Below, piece after piece: positions 33,728 through 42,973 of a DNA stretch of 64,000 nt (position 1 is the first letter of the stretch; each line of letters opens with the position of its first letter). The position numbers were made by a program, and so were the translations under genes. This DNA comes from Saprospira grandis (GTDB taxonomy: Bacteria; Bacteroidota; Bacteroidia; Chitinophagales; Saprospiraceae), in the NCBI RefSeq assembly GCF_027594745.1, contig NZ_CP110854.1:496001-560000 (forward strand), written 5' to 3'. The notes under the pieces are model-generated. The model was not told the DNA's origin and searched no databases. It saw only the letters and a list, made by a program, of their open reading frames with translations.

Positions 33728-34093
33728 ATGAACTTATTCAAAGAGTTAAAGAATGACCTTTTTAGTATGGTTAATGATGCCCCAAACATCATTGACCATA
33801 GTTCAGCAGTCGTTGATGATGCCCCAAACATCATTGACCATAGTTCAGCAGTCGTTGATGATACCCCAAACATCATTGACCATAGTTCAGCCGTCGTTGA
33901 TGATGCCCCAAACATCATTGACTATAGTTCAGCTGTCGTTGATGATACCCCAAACATCATTGACCATAGTTCAGCGGTCGTTGATGATACCCCAAACATC
34001 ATTGACCATAGTTCAGCGGTCGTTGATGATACCCCAAACATCATTGACTATAGTTCAGCGAGGGACTGTTCGGGATTTTGTGTATTAGAATAA
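33728..34093 (+). CDS. possible small repeat protein encoded by a 42-bp tandem array
   Basis: 121 codons from an ATG at 33728: MNLFKELKNDLFS, then seven 14-residue repeats of the form VVDDxPNIIDHSSA (x = Ala or Thr, H sometimes Y), then RDCSGFCVLE. Substitutions among repeats fall mostly at single sites (GCC/ACC, CAT/TAT), keeping the frame. The repeat is acidic and has no counterpart that I recognise. Two other frames are also open through the array because 42 is a multiple of three, so coding is not proven; this frame is favoured by its ATG and a non-repeat head and tail. It follows E13's extended tail by about 45 bp. Confidence 0.4.
   Translation: MNLFKELKNDLFSMVNDAPNIIDHSSAVVDDAPNIIDHSSAVVDDTPNIIDHSSAVVDDAPNIIDYSSAVVDDTPNIIDHSSAVVDDTPNIIDHSSAVVDDTPNIIDYSSARDCSGFCVLE
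33767..34060 (+). repeat. tandem array of seven 42-bp units
   Basis: Seven consecutive 42-bp units, each like GTCGTTGATGATGCCCCAAA followed by CATCATTGACCATAGTTCAG and CA/CG. Variation is limited to GCC/ACC, CAT/TAT and the last bases. There are no spacers. ATGATG/CATCAT in each unit can pair as a small hairpin. Confidence 0.97.
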
Positions 34094-34147
34094 AATTTGG
34101 GCCTTTAGCTGGCTAGGATTTGGTTAATCCTTGTCTAGAAACCAGCC

Positions 34148-34969
34148 CTAATAATAATTCCAATAGCGTTTATTGGGATTATGCAAATACTTAAAGGCTC
34201 TATATCGGAGGCCTAGGCTTAGCTTCAGGCTGCTCCAGTCTACCCTTTGCAAAAAGAGTTCGTCTAGCTCGAAGAGTGGGGGATTTAGGGGCTGTTGTTG
34301 GCGATCTAGGGCAAAGAGTTGTCGGCGGCGGCTACCTTCTCGGCCAGAGCGGCCCCTGAAGTAGGCAAAATCGCTAAAGAGGGTCCATCTTTTATTGAGG
34401 CGATATTGCAGGCTAGCGCCTAGTTCTATGGCTCCGCCCACGGCTGGCGAAAAGCTCCAGCTATAGCGGTCCAGTTGTTCATTGGCATTGAGGGCTCCTC
34501 TTTGGGCGTTCCAGCCCCAAAGGACAAAGGCCCCCGCATTTAGGCGGAGTTGGAACTGTAGGCAGTGGCCGCCTTGAAAGCTCAGGCCGGGCATAAAATA
34601 AAGATTAGACCAATCTTGCGCTTTTGCTTCTAATAGGTTATACTGCTTTTTCCAGTTTTCATTTTGCTGGCCCAACTGCATATAGCCAACTTGCAACTGA
34701 GGGATCCAGAGGGGGTGTTGGCTAGAGCGGAACTGTATTCTAGCTTCGGTAAAAGCGCCATAGCTAGCCCCATCAGCGGCATCTGCTTGGTCCTTGAGTT
34801 GGGCAAAAGGGCCAATAGCCCAGGCGGCCCCGGCAGAGAGCGAGTACTCTGCTTTGAGCTGGAGCTTATAGCTTTTAGGGCCAATATTAAAGCGTTTAAA
34901 CTGAGCAAATAAGGGCCTGTTAATCAAGGAAAAGGAAGCGATAAAAACAAGAAAACTCCATTTGAGCAT
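34148..34969 (-). CDS. outer membrane barrel-like protein, function unknown
   Basis: 273 residues from the ATG at 34969; the frame's upstream TTG adds seven residues before the signal peptide and is unlikely. The signal peptide MLKWSFLVFIASFSLINRPLFAQ is followed by alternating amphipathic strands rich in Tyr, Trp and Gln (LQLKAEYSLSAGAAWAIGPFAQL, LQFQLRLNAGAFVLWGWNAQ, LGASLQYRLNKRWTLFSDFAYF, LKLSLGLRYRAF), as in an eight- to ten-stranded outer-membrane barrel of the PorT/OmpW kind. No specific family recognised. It is divergent from gyrA across repeat E14. Confidence 0.72.
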   Translation of the reverse strand: MLKWSFLVFIASFSLINRPLFAQFKRFNIGPKSYKLQLKAEYSLSAGAAWAIGPFAQLKDQADAADGASYGAFTEARIQFRSSQHPLWIPQLQVGYMQLGQQNENWKKQYNLLEAKAQDWSNLYFMPGLSFQGGHCLQFQLRLNAGAFVLWGWNAQRGALNANEQLDRYSWSFSPAVGGAIELGASLQYRLNKRWTLFSDFAYFRGRSGREGSRRRQLFALDRQQQPLNPPLFELDELFLQRVDWSSLKLSLGLRYRAFKYLHNPNKRYWNYY

Positions 34970-35106
34970 AAGGCTAAATTTGTATACCAAAAAAATAGGA
35001 AAGTACTAGTAAAACTAGGACTTTTGCGGGGGGAAATACCCTAAGATAAGTTATAAAAAATAGCATAAAATAGCTATCTTGCAGACCGCTTAGAATTAAG
35101 GTTTCG

Positions 35107-35250
35107 GAGGCGGCGCAGCCGCCTGGCCTAGCGATGTGCAGCAGTGGCCCGCAGGGCCAGACCGAGCCGCTGAAAGCGGCGAAGGGCCGAGCAGACCTGC
35201 GAGCTGCGGAACGTAGCGCCGAGGAGCGAAGCGAGGCGGAGGCCCCAAAA
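35107..35250 (+). repeat. GC-rich intergenic repeat E14 (subfamily A), head facing right, in the gyrA leader
   Basis: Stem GGCGGCGCAGCCGCC, tail GGCCTAGCGATGTGCAGCAG, stem GGCCCGCAGGGCC, variable stem AGCCGCTGAAAGCGGC, core GGGCCGAGCAGACCTGCGAG, GAACGTAGCGCCGAGGAGCG and head GGAGGCCCCAAAA. It ends 41 bp before the gyrA ATG. The AT-rich stretch with TATCTTGC near 35077 lies on its far side. Confidence 0.92.
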
Positions 35251-35290
35251 GAAATAAAAAAATTAGTCTCAAAAGAGCGTTTTAGATATT

Positions 35291-37867
35291 ATGAATCCAG
35301 AACAGAAAATTGTCCCTATTAACATTACAGACGAGATGAAGTCGGCTTATATTGACTACTCTATGTCTGTAATTATTTCGAGAGCCCTGCCTGATGTGCG
35401 CGATGGTCTCAAGCCAGTTCATCGCCGTGTGTTGTACGGTATGCATGAATTGGGTTTGGTACATAACAAAGCCCATAAGAAATCTGCCCGTATTGTGGGG
35501 GAGGTTTTGGGTAAGTATCACCCACATGGCGATAGCTCGGTATATGATACTATGGTGCGTATGGCCCAAGATTGGTCTTTGCGTTACACTTTGGTAGATG
35601 GCCAAGGAAACTTTGGTTCTGTAGATGGCGACAGCCCTGCGGCTATGCGTTATACGGAGGCCCGTTTGGCTAAAATCAGTGCAGAGATGTTGGCGGATAT
35701 TGAGAAAGAAACCGTTGATTATCAGTACAACTTTGATGATACCTTGCAAGAGCCTACTGTTTTGCCCACCCGTATTCCCAACTTGTTGGTGAATGGGGCT
35801 TCGGGGATTGCTGTGGGGATGGCGACGAATATGTTGCCTCATAACCTGACCGAGGTTTGCGAGGGCATTATTGCTTATTTGCACAACAAAGAAATTGATG
35901 TAGAGGGCTTGATGCAATACATCAAGGGCCCCGATTTTCCTACAGGCGGTACTATATATGGTACGCAGGGGGTACGTCAGGCCTTTGAAACGGGCCGCGG
36001 ACGTATTACTTTGCGAGGCAAGGCCGAAGTAGAGGAAGTGAATGGTCGCACAGCGATTATTGTGCGGGAAATCCCTTATCAGGTCAATAAGGCCAACCTC
36101 ATTCAGAAGATTGCGGAATTGGTAAACAGCAAAAAGATTGAGGGTATTACGGACATCCGCGATGAGTCGGACCGCAAGGGGATGCGTATTGTGATTATTT
36201 TGCGCAGAGATGCCAATGCTCAGGTAGTATTGAGTAAGCTCTATAAATACTCGGCTCTACAAAGCTTTTTTGGGGTGAACAACATCTGTTTGGTTGATGG
36301 TCGCCCTCGTTTGTTGAGCTTGAAAGAACTGATTGTGGAATTTGTGAAGTTCCGCATGCAAGTGATTGAGCGCCGTAGCTTATTTGACCTTAAGAAGAAT
36401 GAAGCCCGGGCGCATATCTTGATTGGTTTGTTGGCGGCTTTGGACCGTTTGGATGAGGTGATTGCTTTGATTAGAGCCTCTAAGAATGGGGAAGAGGCCC
36501 GAGAAGCCTTGATGAACTTTGACTTTTCGCCTAAGGGAGATGCTTTGGATAGCTTCTTGGCTGAATTTCCTTTGGAAGGGGGCAAACTATCTGAGAAGCA
36601 GGCCAAGGCTATCTTGGATATGCGTTTGCAGCGCCTTACGGGCTTGGAAAGAGACCGTTTGCAGGAGGAGTTTAAGGGCATCATGGCCGAAATTGAGGAC
36701 CTTAAAGACATTTTGGCTCGTGCTGAGCGTCGAGAAAGCATCATTGAAGAAGAACTACAGGAAGTGGTGGCCAAATATGGCGATGAGCGCCTGACGGACA
36801 TCACCCATGCTGCTGGAGAAATCTCTATTGAAGATATGATTAAGAATGAGCGAGTGGTGGTCACCATTTCTCATTTGGGTTATATCAAGCGCACGGCAAG
36901 TAGCGAATACCAGACCCAAAGCCGAGGCGGTAGAGGATCTAAGGCGGCGGCTACTCGTGATAAGGACTTTATGGAGCATTTGTTTGTCTCGAATACCCAT
37001 GACTACTTATTGCTCTTTACCCAAAAAGGGCGTTGTCATTGGAAGCGGGTCTATGAGATTCCAGAAGGGGGCAAAAGCACCAAAGGAAGAGCCATTCAGA
37101 ACTTTGTGGAGCTGCCAGAAGATGATAAAGTAAAGGCTTATATTGTCTTGAAAGATCTTAAGGATGATGAATTCTTGGATAACCACTTCTTGACCTTTGC
37201 CACCCGCAAGGGCTTGGTGAAGAAAACGCCTTTGCGGGCCTATTCTCGTCCACGTTCGGCGGGAATCAATGCCATTACCTTTAAGGAAGGCGATGAGCTG
37301 CTAGAAGTAAAATTGACCAATGGTAAGTCAGAAATTATGTTGGCGGCCAGCAATGGTAAGGCCATTCGCTTCTCGGAAGAAGATGTGCGTTCTATGGGCC
37401 GTATGGCTGCGGGCGTAAAAGGCATCAATATGGAAGAAGGCGTAGAGCTCATTGGCATGATTACCTTTGCCGAAGGCGAAGAGGAGAAAAAGATTGCCAA
37501 CATCTCTGAAAATGGCTTGGGTAAATGTACGGAGCTAGAAGAGTACCGCATCCAAAGCCGTGGAGGTAAGGGAATCAAGACCATGCAATTGACCGAGAAA
37601 ACGGGTAAACTGATTGCCATTAAGGCCGTTACGGACCGAGATGACCTGATGATTATCAATAAGTCGGGCTTGACCATTCGCTTTACGGTAGAGCAACTGC
37701 CAATCAATGGGCGCTCTACACAGGGCGTTAAACTCATCAACCTCAAAGGTGGCGATGCCATTGCCGATGTGGCCCTAATTAAGGATGCCGACCGCGGAGA
37801 AGAGGAAGATATGGTAGAAGAAGGCGAGGCAAGCAGCGATGAAGCTGCTGCTCCTACAGAAGAGTAG
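35291..37867 (+). CDS. gyrA: DNA gyrase subunit A
   Basis: 858 residues, full length. The type IIA topoisomerase breakage-reunion domain shows the quinolone region [22 protein letters not shown] with S82 and D86 (E. coli S83 and D87, both the susceptible residues) and the catalytic Tyr Y121 in [10 protein letters not shown]. The coiled-coil tower follows, and from about residue 510 a six-bladed C-terminal domain with the GyrA-box relative QSRGGKG at the last blades and an extra QSRGGRG near residue 543. An acidic tail ([22 protein letters not shown]) ends the protein. With GyrB it introduces negative supercoils. Monocistronic or with lpxK after a terminator; the leader contains repeat E14. 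Confidence 0.98.
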   Translation: MNPEQKIVPINITDEMKSAYIDYSMSVIISRALPDVRDGLKPVHRRVLYGMHELGLVHNKAHKKSARIVGEVLGKYHPHGDSSVYDTMVRMAQDWSLRYTLVDGQGNFGSVDGDSPAAMRYTEARLAKISAEMLADIEKETVDYQYNFDDTLQEPTVLPTRIPNLLVNGASGIAVGMATNMLPHNLTEVCEGIIAYLHNKEIDVEGLMQYIKGPDFPTGGTIYGTQGVRQAFETGRGRITLRGKAEVEEVNGRTAIIVREIPYQVNKANLIQKIAELVNSKKIEGITDIRDESDRKGMRIVIILRRDANAQVVLSKLYKYSALQSFFGVNNICLVDGRPRLLSLKELIVEFVKFRMQVIERRSLFDLKKNEARAHILIGLLAALDRLDEVIALIRASKNGEEAREALMNFDFSPKGDALDSFLAEFPLEGGKLSEKQAKAILDMRLQRLTGLERDRLQEEFKGIMAEIEDLKDILARAERRESIIEEELQEVVAKYGDERLTDITHAAGEISIEDMIKNERVVVTISHLGYIKRTASSEYQTQSRGGRGSKAAATRDKDFMEHLFVSNTHDYLLLFTQKGRCHWKRVYEIPEGGKSTKGRAIQNFVELPEDDKVKAYIVLKDLKDDEFLDNHFLTFATRKGLVKKTPLRAYSRPRSAGINAITFKEGDELLEVKLTNGKSEIMLAASNGKAIRFSEEDVRSMGRMAAGVKGINMEEGVELIGMITFAEGEEEKKIANISENGLGKCTELEEYRIQSRGGKGIKTMQLTEKTGKLIAIKAVTDRDDLMIINKSGLTIRFTVEQLPINGRSTQGVKLINLKGGDAIADVALIKDADRGEEEDMVEEGEASSDEAAAPTEE

Positions 37868-37892
37868 AATGCCTTTGATGGATAAATTATCT

Positions 37893-37926
37893 AGCGAGTC
37901 TCTAAAAGGGGCTCGCTTTTTTTTTA
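37893..37926 (+). terminator. intrinsic terminator after gyrA
   Basis: AGCGAG (37893-37898) / CTCGCT (37912-37917) then TTTTTTTTTT, 26 bp past the stop. Confidence 0.8.
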
Positions 37927-37950
37927 GGGTTGATTATCTTTAAGGCAAAA

Positions 37951-39015
37951 ATGGGCTACGGCATTTTCAAGTATTTATTTTGGCCCCTGGGCCTAATTTA
38001 CGGTAGCATAGTAGAACTCATTAAATGGGGCTATCGGCAGGGCATCTGGGAACGTCGGCGATTTGAGCGGGCGAGCTTGGTGGTGGGCAACCTCTCTATG
38101 GGCGGCACCGGAAAGAGTCCGCATGTAGAATATATTTTACGGCAAATGGGTAGCTACCATCATTTGGCCGTACTGAGTCGAGGCTATGGCCGAAAAAGCA
38201 AGGGGTTGCGTTGGTTGAGCCTCAACTCTAGCGCCGAAGAAGTAGGCGATGAACCTTTGCAAATTCATAAGAAGTTTCCTCAGATTCCTTTTGTGGTGGC
38301 CGAAAAGCGGACCGAAGGGATGCAGGCCATTTTGCAAAAAGCCCCTATTACCGAGCTCGTCATTTTAGATGATGCCATGCAACACTGGCCCTTAATGGCC
38401 GATGCCTACTTATTATTGACCACCTATGCCCAACCTTTTTTTAAGGATGCCCCTATTCCCGCTGGCCGTTTGCGAGAGTTTGCCTTTAATTATAAGCGGG
38501 CAAAGATTATTGTCATCAGCAAATGCCCAGTAAATTTGACCCAAGCCGATGCTCAGCAGTTTTTGAAACAACTGCAGCCCCTCCCCCATCAAAAGGTCTT
38601 TTTTTCTTATTTCCGTTATGGACAAACTTATTTATTGGCGGCCCCCAATGAAAAGCAAGACTTAGCTAGCTTTAAGGGAGCGCCCATTTTATTATTGACG
38701 GGCATTGCCAAACCGGGCCCTTTGGTCCAATATCTAGAACAGCAAGGACTAAATGTAAAACTAATGGCCTTTGGCGACCACCATCTGTATAGCGAAAAAG
38801 ATTGGCGAAATATTCAGCAAAGCCTAAAACAACTTGGGCCAAAAGCGCGGCTGCTCACTACCGAAAAAGACAGTATTCGTCTGGCTAGCTGGGCCCAACA
38901 ACAAGCCATCTATGTTTTGCCTATTGAGGTAGAAATTGCCTTTGGGCAAGCCGCTGCTTTTCAGCGGGCTATTATTGAGGTGATTTATAAGAAAAAAGGT
39001 TATCCCTCTACCTAA
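37951..39015 (+). CDS. lpxK: tetraacyldisaccharide 4'-kinase
   Basis: 354 residues from the ATG at 37951; the frame extends 21 bp upstream to a TTG. An N-terminal membrane helix (FKYLFWPLGLIYGSIVELI) precedes the P-loop VVGNLSMGGTGKSPHVEYIL (about 44-63), then LSRGYGRKSKG, GDEPLQIHKKFP, ELVILDDAMQHW and LTGIAKPGPLVQYL, all LpxK signatures. It phosphorylates the 4' position of the lipid A precursor DS-1-P, making lipid IVA at the inner membrane. Its presence shows that the organism makes lipid A. No other lpx genes are nearby. Repeat E15 starts 24 bp past the stop. Confidence 0.96.
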   Translation: MGYGIFKYLFWPLGLIYGSIVELIKWGYRQGIWERRRFERASLVVGNLSMGGTGKSPHVEYILRQMGSYHHLAVLSRGYGRKSKGLRWLSLNSSAEEVGDEPLQIHKKFPQIPFVVAEKRTEGMQAILQKAPITELVILDDAMQHWPLMADAYLLLTTYAQPFFKDAPIPAGRLREFAFNYKRAKIIVISKCPVNLTQADAQQFLKQLQPLPHQKVFFSYFRYGQTYLLAAPNEKQDLASFKGAPILLLTGIAKPGPLVQYLEQQGLNVKLMAFGDHHLYSEKDWRNIQQSLKQLGPKARLLTTEKDSIRLASWAQQQAIYVLPIEVEIAFGQAAAFQRAIIEVIYKKKGYPST

Positions 39016-39039
39016 AAAGCTAAGCGCAGGCTGCTCCTT

Positions 39040-39165
39040 GGCCTAGCGATGTGTAGGGGTGGCGCAAAGCGCCAGACCCAGCCGCCGAAGGCGGCGCAGG
39101 GCCGAGCAGACCTGCGAGCCCCAAAACGTAGCGCCGACGAGCGTAGCGAGGCGGAGGCCCCAAAA
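39040..39165 (+). repeat. GC-rich intergenic repeat E15 (subfamily A), head facing right
   Basis: Tail GGCCTAGCGATGTG, stem GGCGCAAAGCGCC, variable stem GCCGCCGAAGGCGGC, core GGGCCGAGCAGACCTGCGAG, AACGTAGCGCCGACGAGCGT, head GGAGGCCCCAAAA. It lies between convergent lpxK and the Kelch-like gene. This is one of two copies that break the left-right alternation. Confidence 0.92.
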
Positions 39166-39199
39166 CAAAAAACTCCCACTAGCCTAAAGCTAGCGGGAG
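39163..39199 (-). terminator. terminator of the Kelch-like T9SS gene
   Basis: CTCCCACTAGC (39173-39183) / GCTAGCGGGAG (39189-39199); on the minus strand it is followed by TTTTTTGTTTT, which overlaps the head of E15. Confidence 0.82.
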
Positions 39200-39235
39200 C
39201 GCCTCTATATAAAGTAGTAAGTAGTGAAAGAGGCC

Positions 39236-40867
39236 TTAGGGTTGAAAGACAAAGGGCAAGCTGTCTTTCTGTCCATTTTCTAGTTGAATCTCTAAATAGT
39301 AGCTGCCAGCGGGCCAATCTGTGGGCAATTCAATTGTTTTTTGCTGTTGGCCAGCCACAAAAGAGCTCGCTTTTTCTTCCCAGAGCAATTGTCCACTATT
39401 GTTATAAATGGTAAAGGCTAGACTTTCGGCCTGAGGAAGCAGGAAAGCCAGCTGAAGCTGTCCCTGTGTGGGGTTAGGAGAAAGCTGAAGCTGCATATCA
39501 AGCTGATTTTCTATAGTTTCTACAGCAGTATAAAGTGAAGAATCTCGCTCTACATAAACTCTAAACAACTGGGTAGAAGGGCGAGATTGCGTCCCATCAT
39601 TGATAAAGAAAATATTATCAAAATCAGATTCGATACCGCCATAAATATAACCGACCATATTGGGGCCAATAGGCAGTTGATCGACTTCTAGAATTCCATT
39701 TTTGCGGAAAGCCTCATGATCAGGGATAAACTCGGCCCCAGCGCCCAAGAAATCAGGCATTTTCTGTACGAGCTCATACTCTTGCATGCTATCGTTGGCA
39801 AAGCGGCTCACTTGGCTAATGGTTTTGACAAAAGGTACGTTCGGGTCGTTCATCAACTGCCCATTGGCATCAAAGTAATATTGAGCAATTCCGCCATAAA
39901 AGAAGGTATGCATGCTGTTGCTATGCGCCTCATAAATAGGCAAACGAGCTGTTTGGTACTGATTGAGCAGCTGCTCAAAAACTGGACGAACCGTATAATT
40001 TCCCTGCGCATCCATATCAATGGTATTGAGCCAAGGTAGATCTACCTGATGCTGAAACACCCCTGTAAAAATAGTAAAGCCTTCTTGGCCATTGGGAAAT
40101 ACCTGAGGAACTAGGTTGTAGTCGCGGCGGTGAAGGTTGGCGCTATCTACCTGCTCCTGATAGTTGGTCATCTGCAATTGCCCGTTTTGCTCACTAAGGC
40201 TAAAGCTGCGAATCGCATCGCTATAATATTGGGTAAAACCAGGACCATGTGTAGGGCCCTGAGGATTGTAGCGACCACCAAAAAAGTGCCCGCCCACCAA
40301 ATAAAAGGTAGAGTCAATATAGTTTAACTGCCCCCCAGTAATCGCAAAGGCCGTATCCTGCAACTGCATAAAGTGCTGGCTAGATACCGTTTGGCTTTGG
40401 ATAATCTCTTGCATACAAGCCGCAATATCCAACTTGAGCATATAAGGGTAAGTAACATGGTCTAAGGCCGTGGCACTATAGCCATAGCCCCCACAGATAT
40501 AAAGTGTGCTGTCTTTTTGAATGTAGTTCAGGTTGGTCGAACTCAATTGCTCCTGATAAGAGGTAGGCAAAGCCGTAAGTGGCGCCGCATAAAAGGTCTT
40601 ATTTTCAGGATCAATCACATACATTTGGTTGTTCGACTCTGTAGCCGCAAAGGACCTATTGGGCTGCCGCTGATGCAAACCATCAATACGACCCGCCATC
40701 ACCAACCATTTGTGGTCATGATGCCCCACTACATAAGATTGCAAGGCCGGAATATTATTGAAGCTGTCTACAGGCTCAATCCACATCCTAAAATCTACAT
40801 CTTGCTGGGCAAAAAGAGAAGGCGCTGCTCCTAATAAGAGCAAAAGGTAAAGCAACAGTTGTTTCAT
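39236..40867 (-). CDS. T9SS-exported Kelch-like propeller protein
   Basis: 543 residues. Signal peptide to about residue 21 (SLFAQ), then strand-rich repeats resembling Kelch blades: LYICGGYGYSATALDHV, AITGGQLNYIDSTFYLVGGHFFGGRYNPQ, MHTFFYGGIAQYYFDANGQ and MVGYIYGGIESDFDNIFFIND carry the Gly-Gly pair of Kelch motifs. The last 80 residues (LQLSPNPTQGQLQLAFLLPQAESL ... AGSYYLEIQLENGQ) are a type A type IX secretion sorting domain, so it is exported across the outer membrane. Ligand or enzymatic role unknown. It is monocistronic. Confidence 0.87.
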   Translation of the reverse strand: MKQLLLYLLLLLGAAPSLFAQQDVDFRMWIEPVDSFNNIPALQSYVVGHHDHKWLVMAGRIDGLHQRQPNRSFAATESNNQMYVIDPENKTFYAAPLTALPTSYQEQLSSTNLNYIQKDSTLYICGGYGYSATALDHVTYPYMLKLDIAACMQEIIQSQTVSSQHFMQLQDTAFAITGGQLNYIDSTFYLVGGHFFGGRYNPQGPTHGPGFTQYYSDAIRSFSLSEQNGQLQMTNYQEQVDSANLHRRDYNLVPQVFPNGQEGFTIFTGVFQHQVDLPWLNTIDMDAQGNYTVRPVFEQLLNQYQTARLPIYEAHSNSMHTFFYGGIAQYYFDANGQLMNDPNVPFVKTISQVSRFANDSMQEYELVQKMPDFLGAGAEFIPDHEAFRKNGILEVDQLPIGPNMVGYIYGGIESDFDNIFFINDGTQSRPSTQLFRVYVERDSSLYTAVETIENQLDMQLQLSPNPTQGQLQLAFLLPQAESLAFTIYNNSGQLLWEEKASSFVAGQQQKTIELPTDWPAGSYYLEIQLENGQKDSLPFVFQP

Positions 40868-41105
40868 AATCGTTTTTTGTTTTGTTGATTCTCTAAAATT
40901 GAAGTCAAGCGAATCCGCTTAGCTTCTGTCACAAAAAACTACTTTAAACTCAAAAAAATAGTATAACCAATCACAATTAAACTATCGCTAATCAATCTAA
41001 GTAAATAGTTCCCCCCTAAACAACTACCCCACTCACAGATGATAATATGTCTATCTAGATTTCACCTTACTTATCTCCCAGTTAATGCGTTATTAAACTA
41101 AAGTT

Positions 41106-41113
41106 TATCTTTG
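41106..41113 (+). promoter_or_regulatory. putative -7 box (TATCTTTG)
   Basis: TAnnTTTG match 40 bp before the ATG at 41153, in a 285-bp AT-rich intergenic region that otherwise shows nothing recognisable. Confidence 0.45.
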
Positions 41114-41152
41114 GCCCCTTTCTTGAAAAGTTCCTCAAAAAGTAATTTTAAT

Positions 41153-41791
41153 ATGAGAATAATGACTTACCGATGCCTCTTTGTCCTCCTCTTCTCTTGC
41201 CTGAGCCTCTCCTCTTTTGCCCAATTAGATGATGAGGTCTATGATAAGGAAGAAGACCGAAAACCACTGCGAAATAATCGCCCCGGTGACCTCAATGGCG
41301 AAAAACAAAATCCCCTTAAAGGCTTTTTTATTGGTAGCTCTGCTGGCCTCGACCTCTGGAATTCTCTTTTCCGTATCGATTTTAGCCCCCATCTCGGCTA
41401 TCGCATCAGCAGTTTTGCCCACCTTGGCCTAGGCCTCAATTATACCTATATGTATGAAATGACAAGCCAGGCAAATATCCACCTCATCGGCCCCAAGGCC
41501 TTTCTCCGTATCCGCCCCCTCCCCCAATATTGGGAGAGCTTCTACCTGCATGGCGAACTAGAACAACTCTATGTCCGCGAAAGCAATCCCAATTATACCG
41601 GCGGCCCCAATTCGCCCAGATATATCCAAGATATTCAGCCCCGAGCCAATATCGGCTTTGGCTATACCAGCAATTTCGATAATGGCCTAGGCATTTTTAG
41701 CGAGTTCCTTTTCGATATCTATTATCTCCGCAGCGGGACCACTTATGTCAATCCCATTACCTATCGTGCTGGCTTACATTATGGATTTTAG
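41153..41791 (+). CDS. outer membrane barrel-like protein
   Basis: 212 residues from the ATG at 41153 (MRIMTYRCLFVLLFSCLSLSSFAQ signal peptide); the frame's upstream TTG would spoil the signal. A charged segment (DDEVYDKEEDRKPLRNNRPGD) is followed by strands of a small barrel: GFFIGSSAGLDLW, PHLGYRISSFAHLGLGLNYTYMYEM, FLRIRPLPQYWESFYLHGELEQLYV, RANIGFGYTSNFDNGLGIFSEFLFDIYYL and YRAGLHYGF, ending in Phe. It is likely an outer-membrane protein; the precise family is not known. The stop TAG at 41789-41791 is formed within the head of repeat E16 (TTTTAGGGGCC). Confidence 0.78.
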   Translation: MRIMTYRCLFVLLFSCLSLSSFAQLDDEVYDKEEDRKPLRNNRPGDLNGEKQNPLKGFFIGSSAGLDLWNSLFRIDFSPHLGYRISSFAHLGLGLNYTYMYEMTSQANIHLIGPKAFLRIRPLPQYWESFYLHGELEQLYVRESNPNYTGGPNSPRYIQDIQPRANIGFGYTSNFDNGLGIFSEFLFDIYYLRSGTTYVNPITYRAGLHYGF

Positions 41792-41910
41792 GGGCCTCCG
41801 CTGCGGCTTCGCCTTGCGGCGCTACGTTGCGGGGCTCGCAAGCCTGCTCGGCCCTGCGGCCTAAAGGCCTTGGTCTGCGGCTGCGCCGCCCCCCTCCACA
41901 TCGCTAGGCC
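41787..41910 (-). repeat. GC-rich intergenic repeat E16 (subfamily A), head facing left
   Basis: Head TTTAGGGGCCTCC overlaps the stop codon of the barrel gene. Then CCGCTGCGG..., GGCGCTACGTT, core variant GGGCTCGCAAGCCTGCTCGG, variable stem GCGGCCTAAAGGCC, GCGGCTGCGCCGC and tail CACATCGCTAGGCC. Behind it GGGCGGGCTGCGCCCGCCC (about 41913-41932) forms another hairpin. Confidence 0.88.
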
Positions 41911-42067
41911 TTGGGCGGGCTGCGCCCGCCCCTGGGCCGATCCCCCTTAGCCCAGCCTATTTCCCCCCCCAACTTCTTAAAAAGAATTTAAATAGGAACC
42001 AAAAAGTCCATCTCTTCATTTTTTAGCTTAGATTAAACTATCTTATAGCTGAAATCATCAATTAGAT

Positions 42068-42844
42068 ATGATGGATCCCAACTCAATTTATAAAGCATAC
42101 AAATTCGCCAAAAAAATGTCGAACAACAATGGTAAAGACCGGGCTCAAAAAGCCGAAAGAACTATTCGTGCACACGTTATGTGGTCTATGGGTGCCGGTT
42201 TTATCCCCTTCCCCGTTGCTGACTTTCTAGCCGTTGCCGCCGTGCAACTCGATATGATCCGCTCGATCAGCAACATCTATGAAGTAGATTTTAAAGAAAC
42301 TGAAGGCAAAGCCCTCATTACCTCAATTACCGGCTCTGGCCTCTCTAAAGTAGGCGCAAATGCCCTCATTAAACTGATTCCAGGCGTAGGCTCCGCCCTA
42401 GGTGGCGCTTCTATGTCTGTTATGTCAGCCGCCTCAACCTATGCCCTGGGCCAGGTCTTCAAACAACACTTTGAAAGTGGCGGAAACCTCATGGACTTTG
42501 ATAGCGACCGCTTCAAACGCTACTATAATGAGCAGTTTGAAAAAGGTAAAAAAGTAGCCGAGGATATCCGCAAAGAAGAAAAGACCAAAGAAGAAGCCCC
42601 CAAAGCAGAAGAAGCCGCCAAGGAAGAATCTGTAGAGGAAAAAGCCCGCACCGTAGAAGTAGAAGTGGAGCTAGAAGCAGAAAAAGAAGCCCCCAAAACA
42701 GAAGAAGCCCCCGCCAAGGATGGCAATGAGGTGATCGTCAAAAAACTCAAAGAACTAGCCGAGCTCAAAGAAATGGGCGTGATCGATGAAAATGAGTTTA
42801 GAGAAATGAAGGGCCGCCTGATCCAAAATTTTTACAAAGGCTAG
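42068..42844 (+). CDS. DUF697 protein with C-terminal SHOCT-like domain
   Basis: 258 residues. Residues about 28-140 (AHVMWSMGAGFIPFPVADFLAVAAVQLDMIRSISNIYEVDF, ALITSITGSGLSKVGANALIKLIPGVGSALGGASMSVMSAASTYALGQVF) fit DUF697, a membrane-associated helical domain often fused or linked to GTPases. A long Glu/Lys/Ala-rich linker (about 158-222) leads to a SHOCT-like helical pair (VIVKKLKELAELKEMGVIDENEFREMKGRLI). SHOCT domains are short oligomerisation or membrane-targeting modules. There is no GTPase next to it. It probably sits at the inner membrane. A terminator follows, so it is a single-gene unit. Confidence 0.85.
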   Translation: MMDPNSIYKAYKFAKKMSNNNGKDRAQKAERTIRAHVMWSMGAGFIPFPVADFLAVAAVQLDMIRSISNIYEVDFKETEGKALITSITGSGLSKVGANALIKLIPGVGSALGGASMSVMSAASTYALGQVFKQHFESGGNLMDFDSDRFKRYYNEQFEKGKKVAEDIRKEEKTKEEAPKAEEAAKEESVEEKARTVEVEVELEAEKEAPKTEEAPAKDGNEVIVKKLKELAELKEMGVIDENEFREMKGRLIQNFYKG

Positions 42845-42878
42845 TCTAACTTAAGTTTGTTAAAATACTCAAAAAGTG

Positions 42879-42917
42879 ACGGCCCTCGACTATCTTTTTA
42901 GTTTGAGGGCCGTTTTA
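42879..42917 (+). terminator. intrinsic terminator after the DUF697 gene
   Basis: ACGGCCCTC (42879-42887) / GAGGGCCGT (42905-42913) then TTTTACT. Confidence 0.8.
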
Positions 42918-42973
42918 CTAAATGATGGCCCATCCATACAAGATAGATCAACGCCATCTCTTGAATAGTTTGA

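Noticed and set aside
33767..34060. CRISPR array
   Set aside because: Units of 42 bp are contiguous with no unique spacers, and no cas gene is present. The same applies to 12212-12618.
35531..35555. quinolone-resistance substitution in GyrA
   Set aside because: The positions equal to E. coli S83 and D87 are Ser (S82) and Asp (D86), the susceptible residues.
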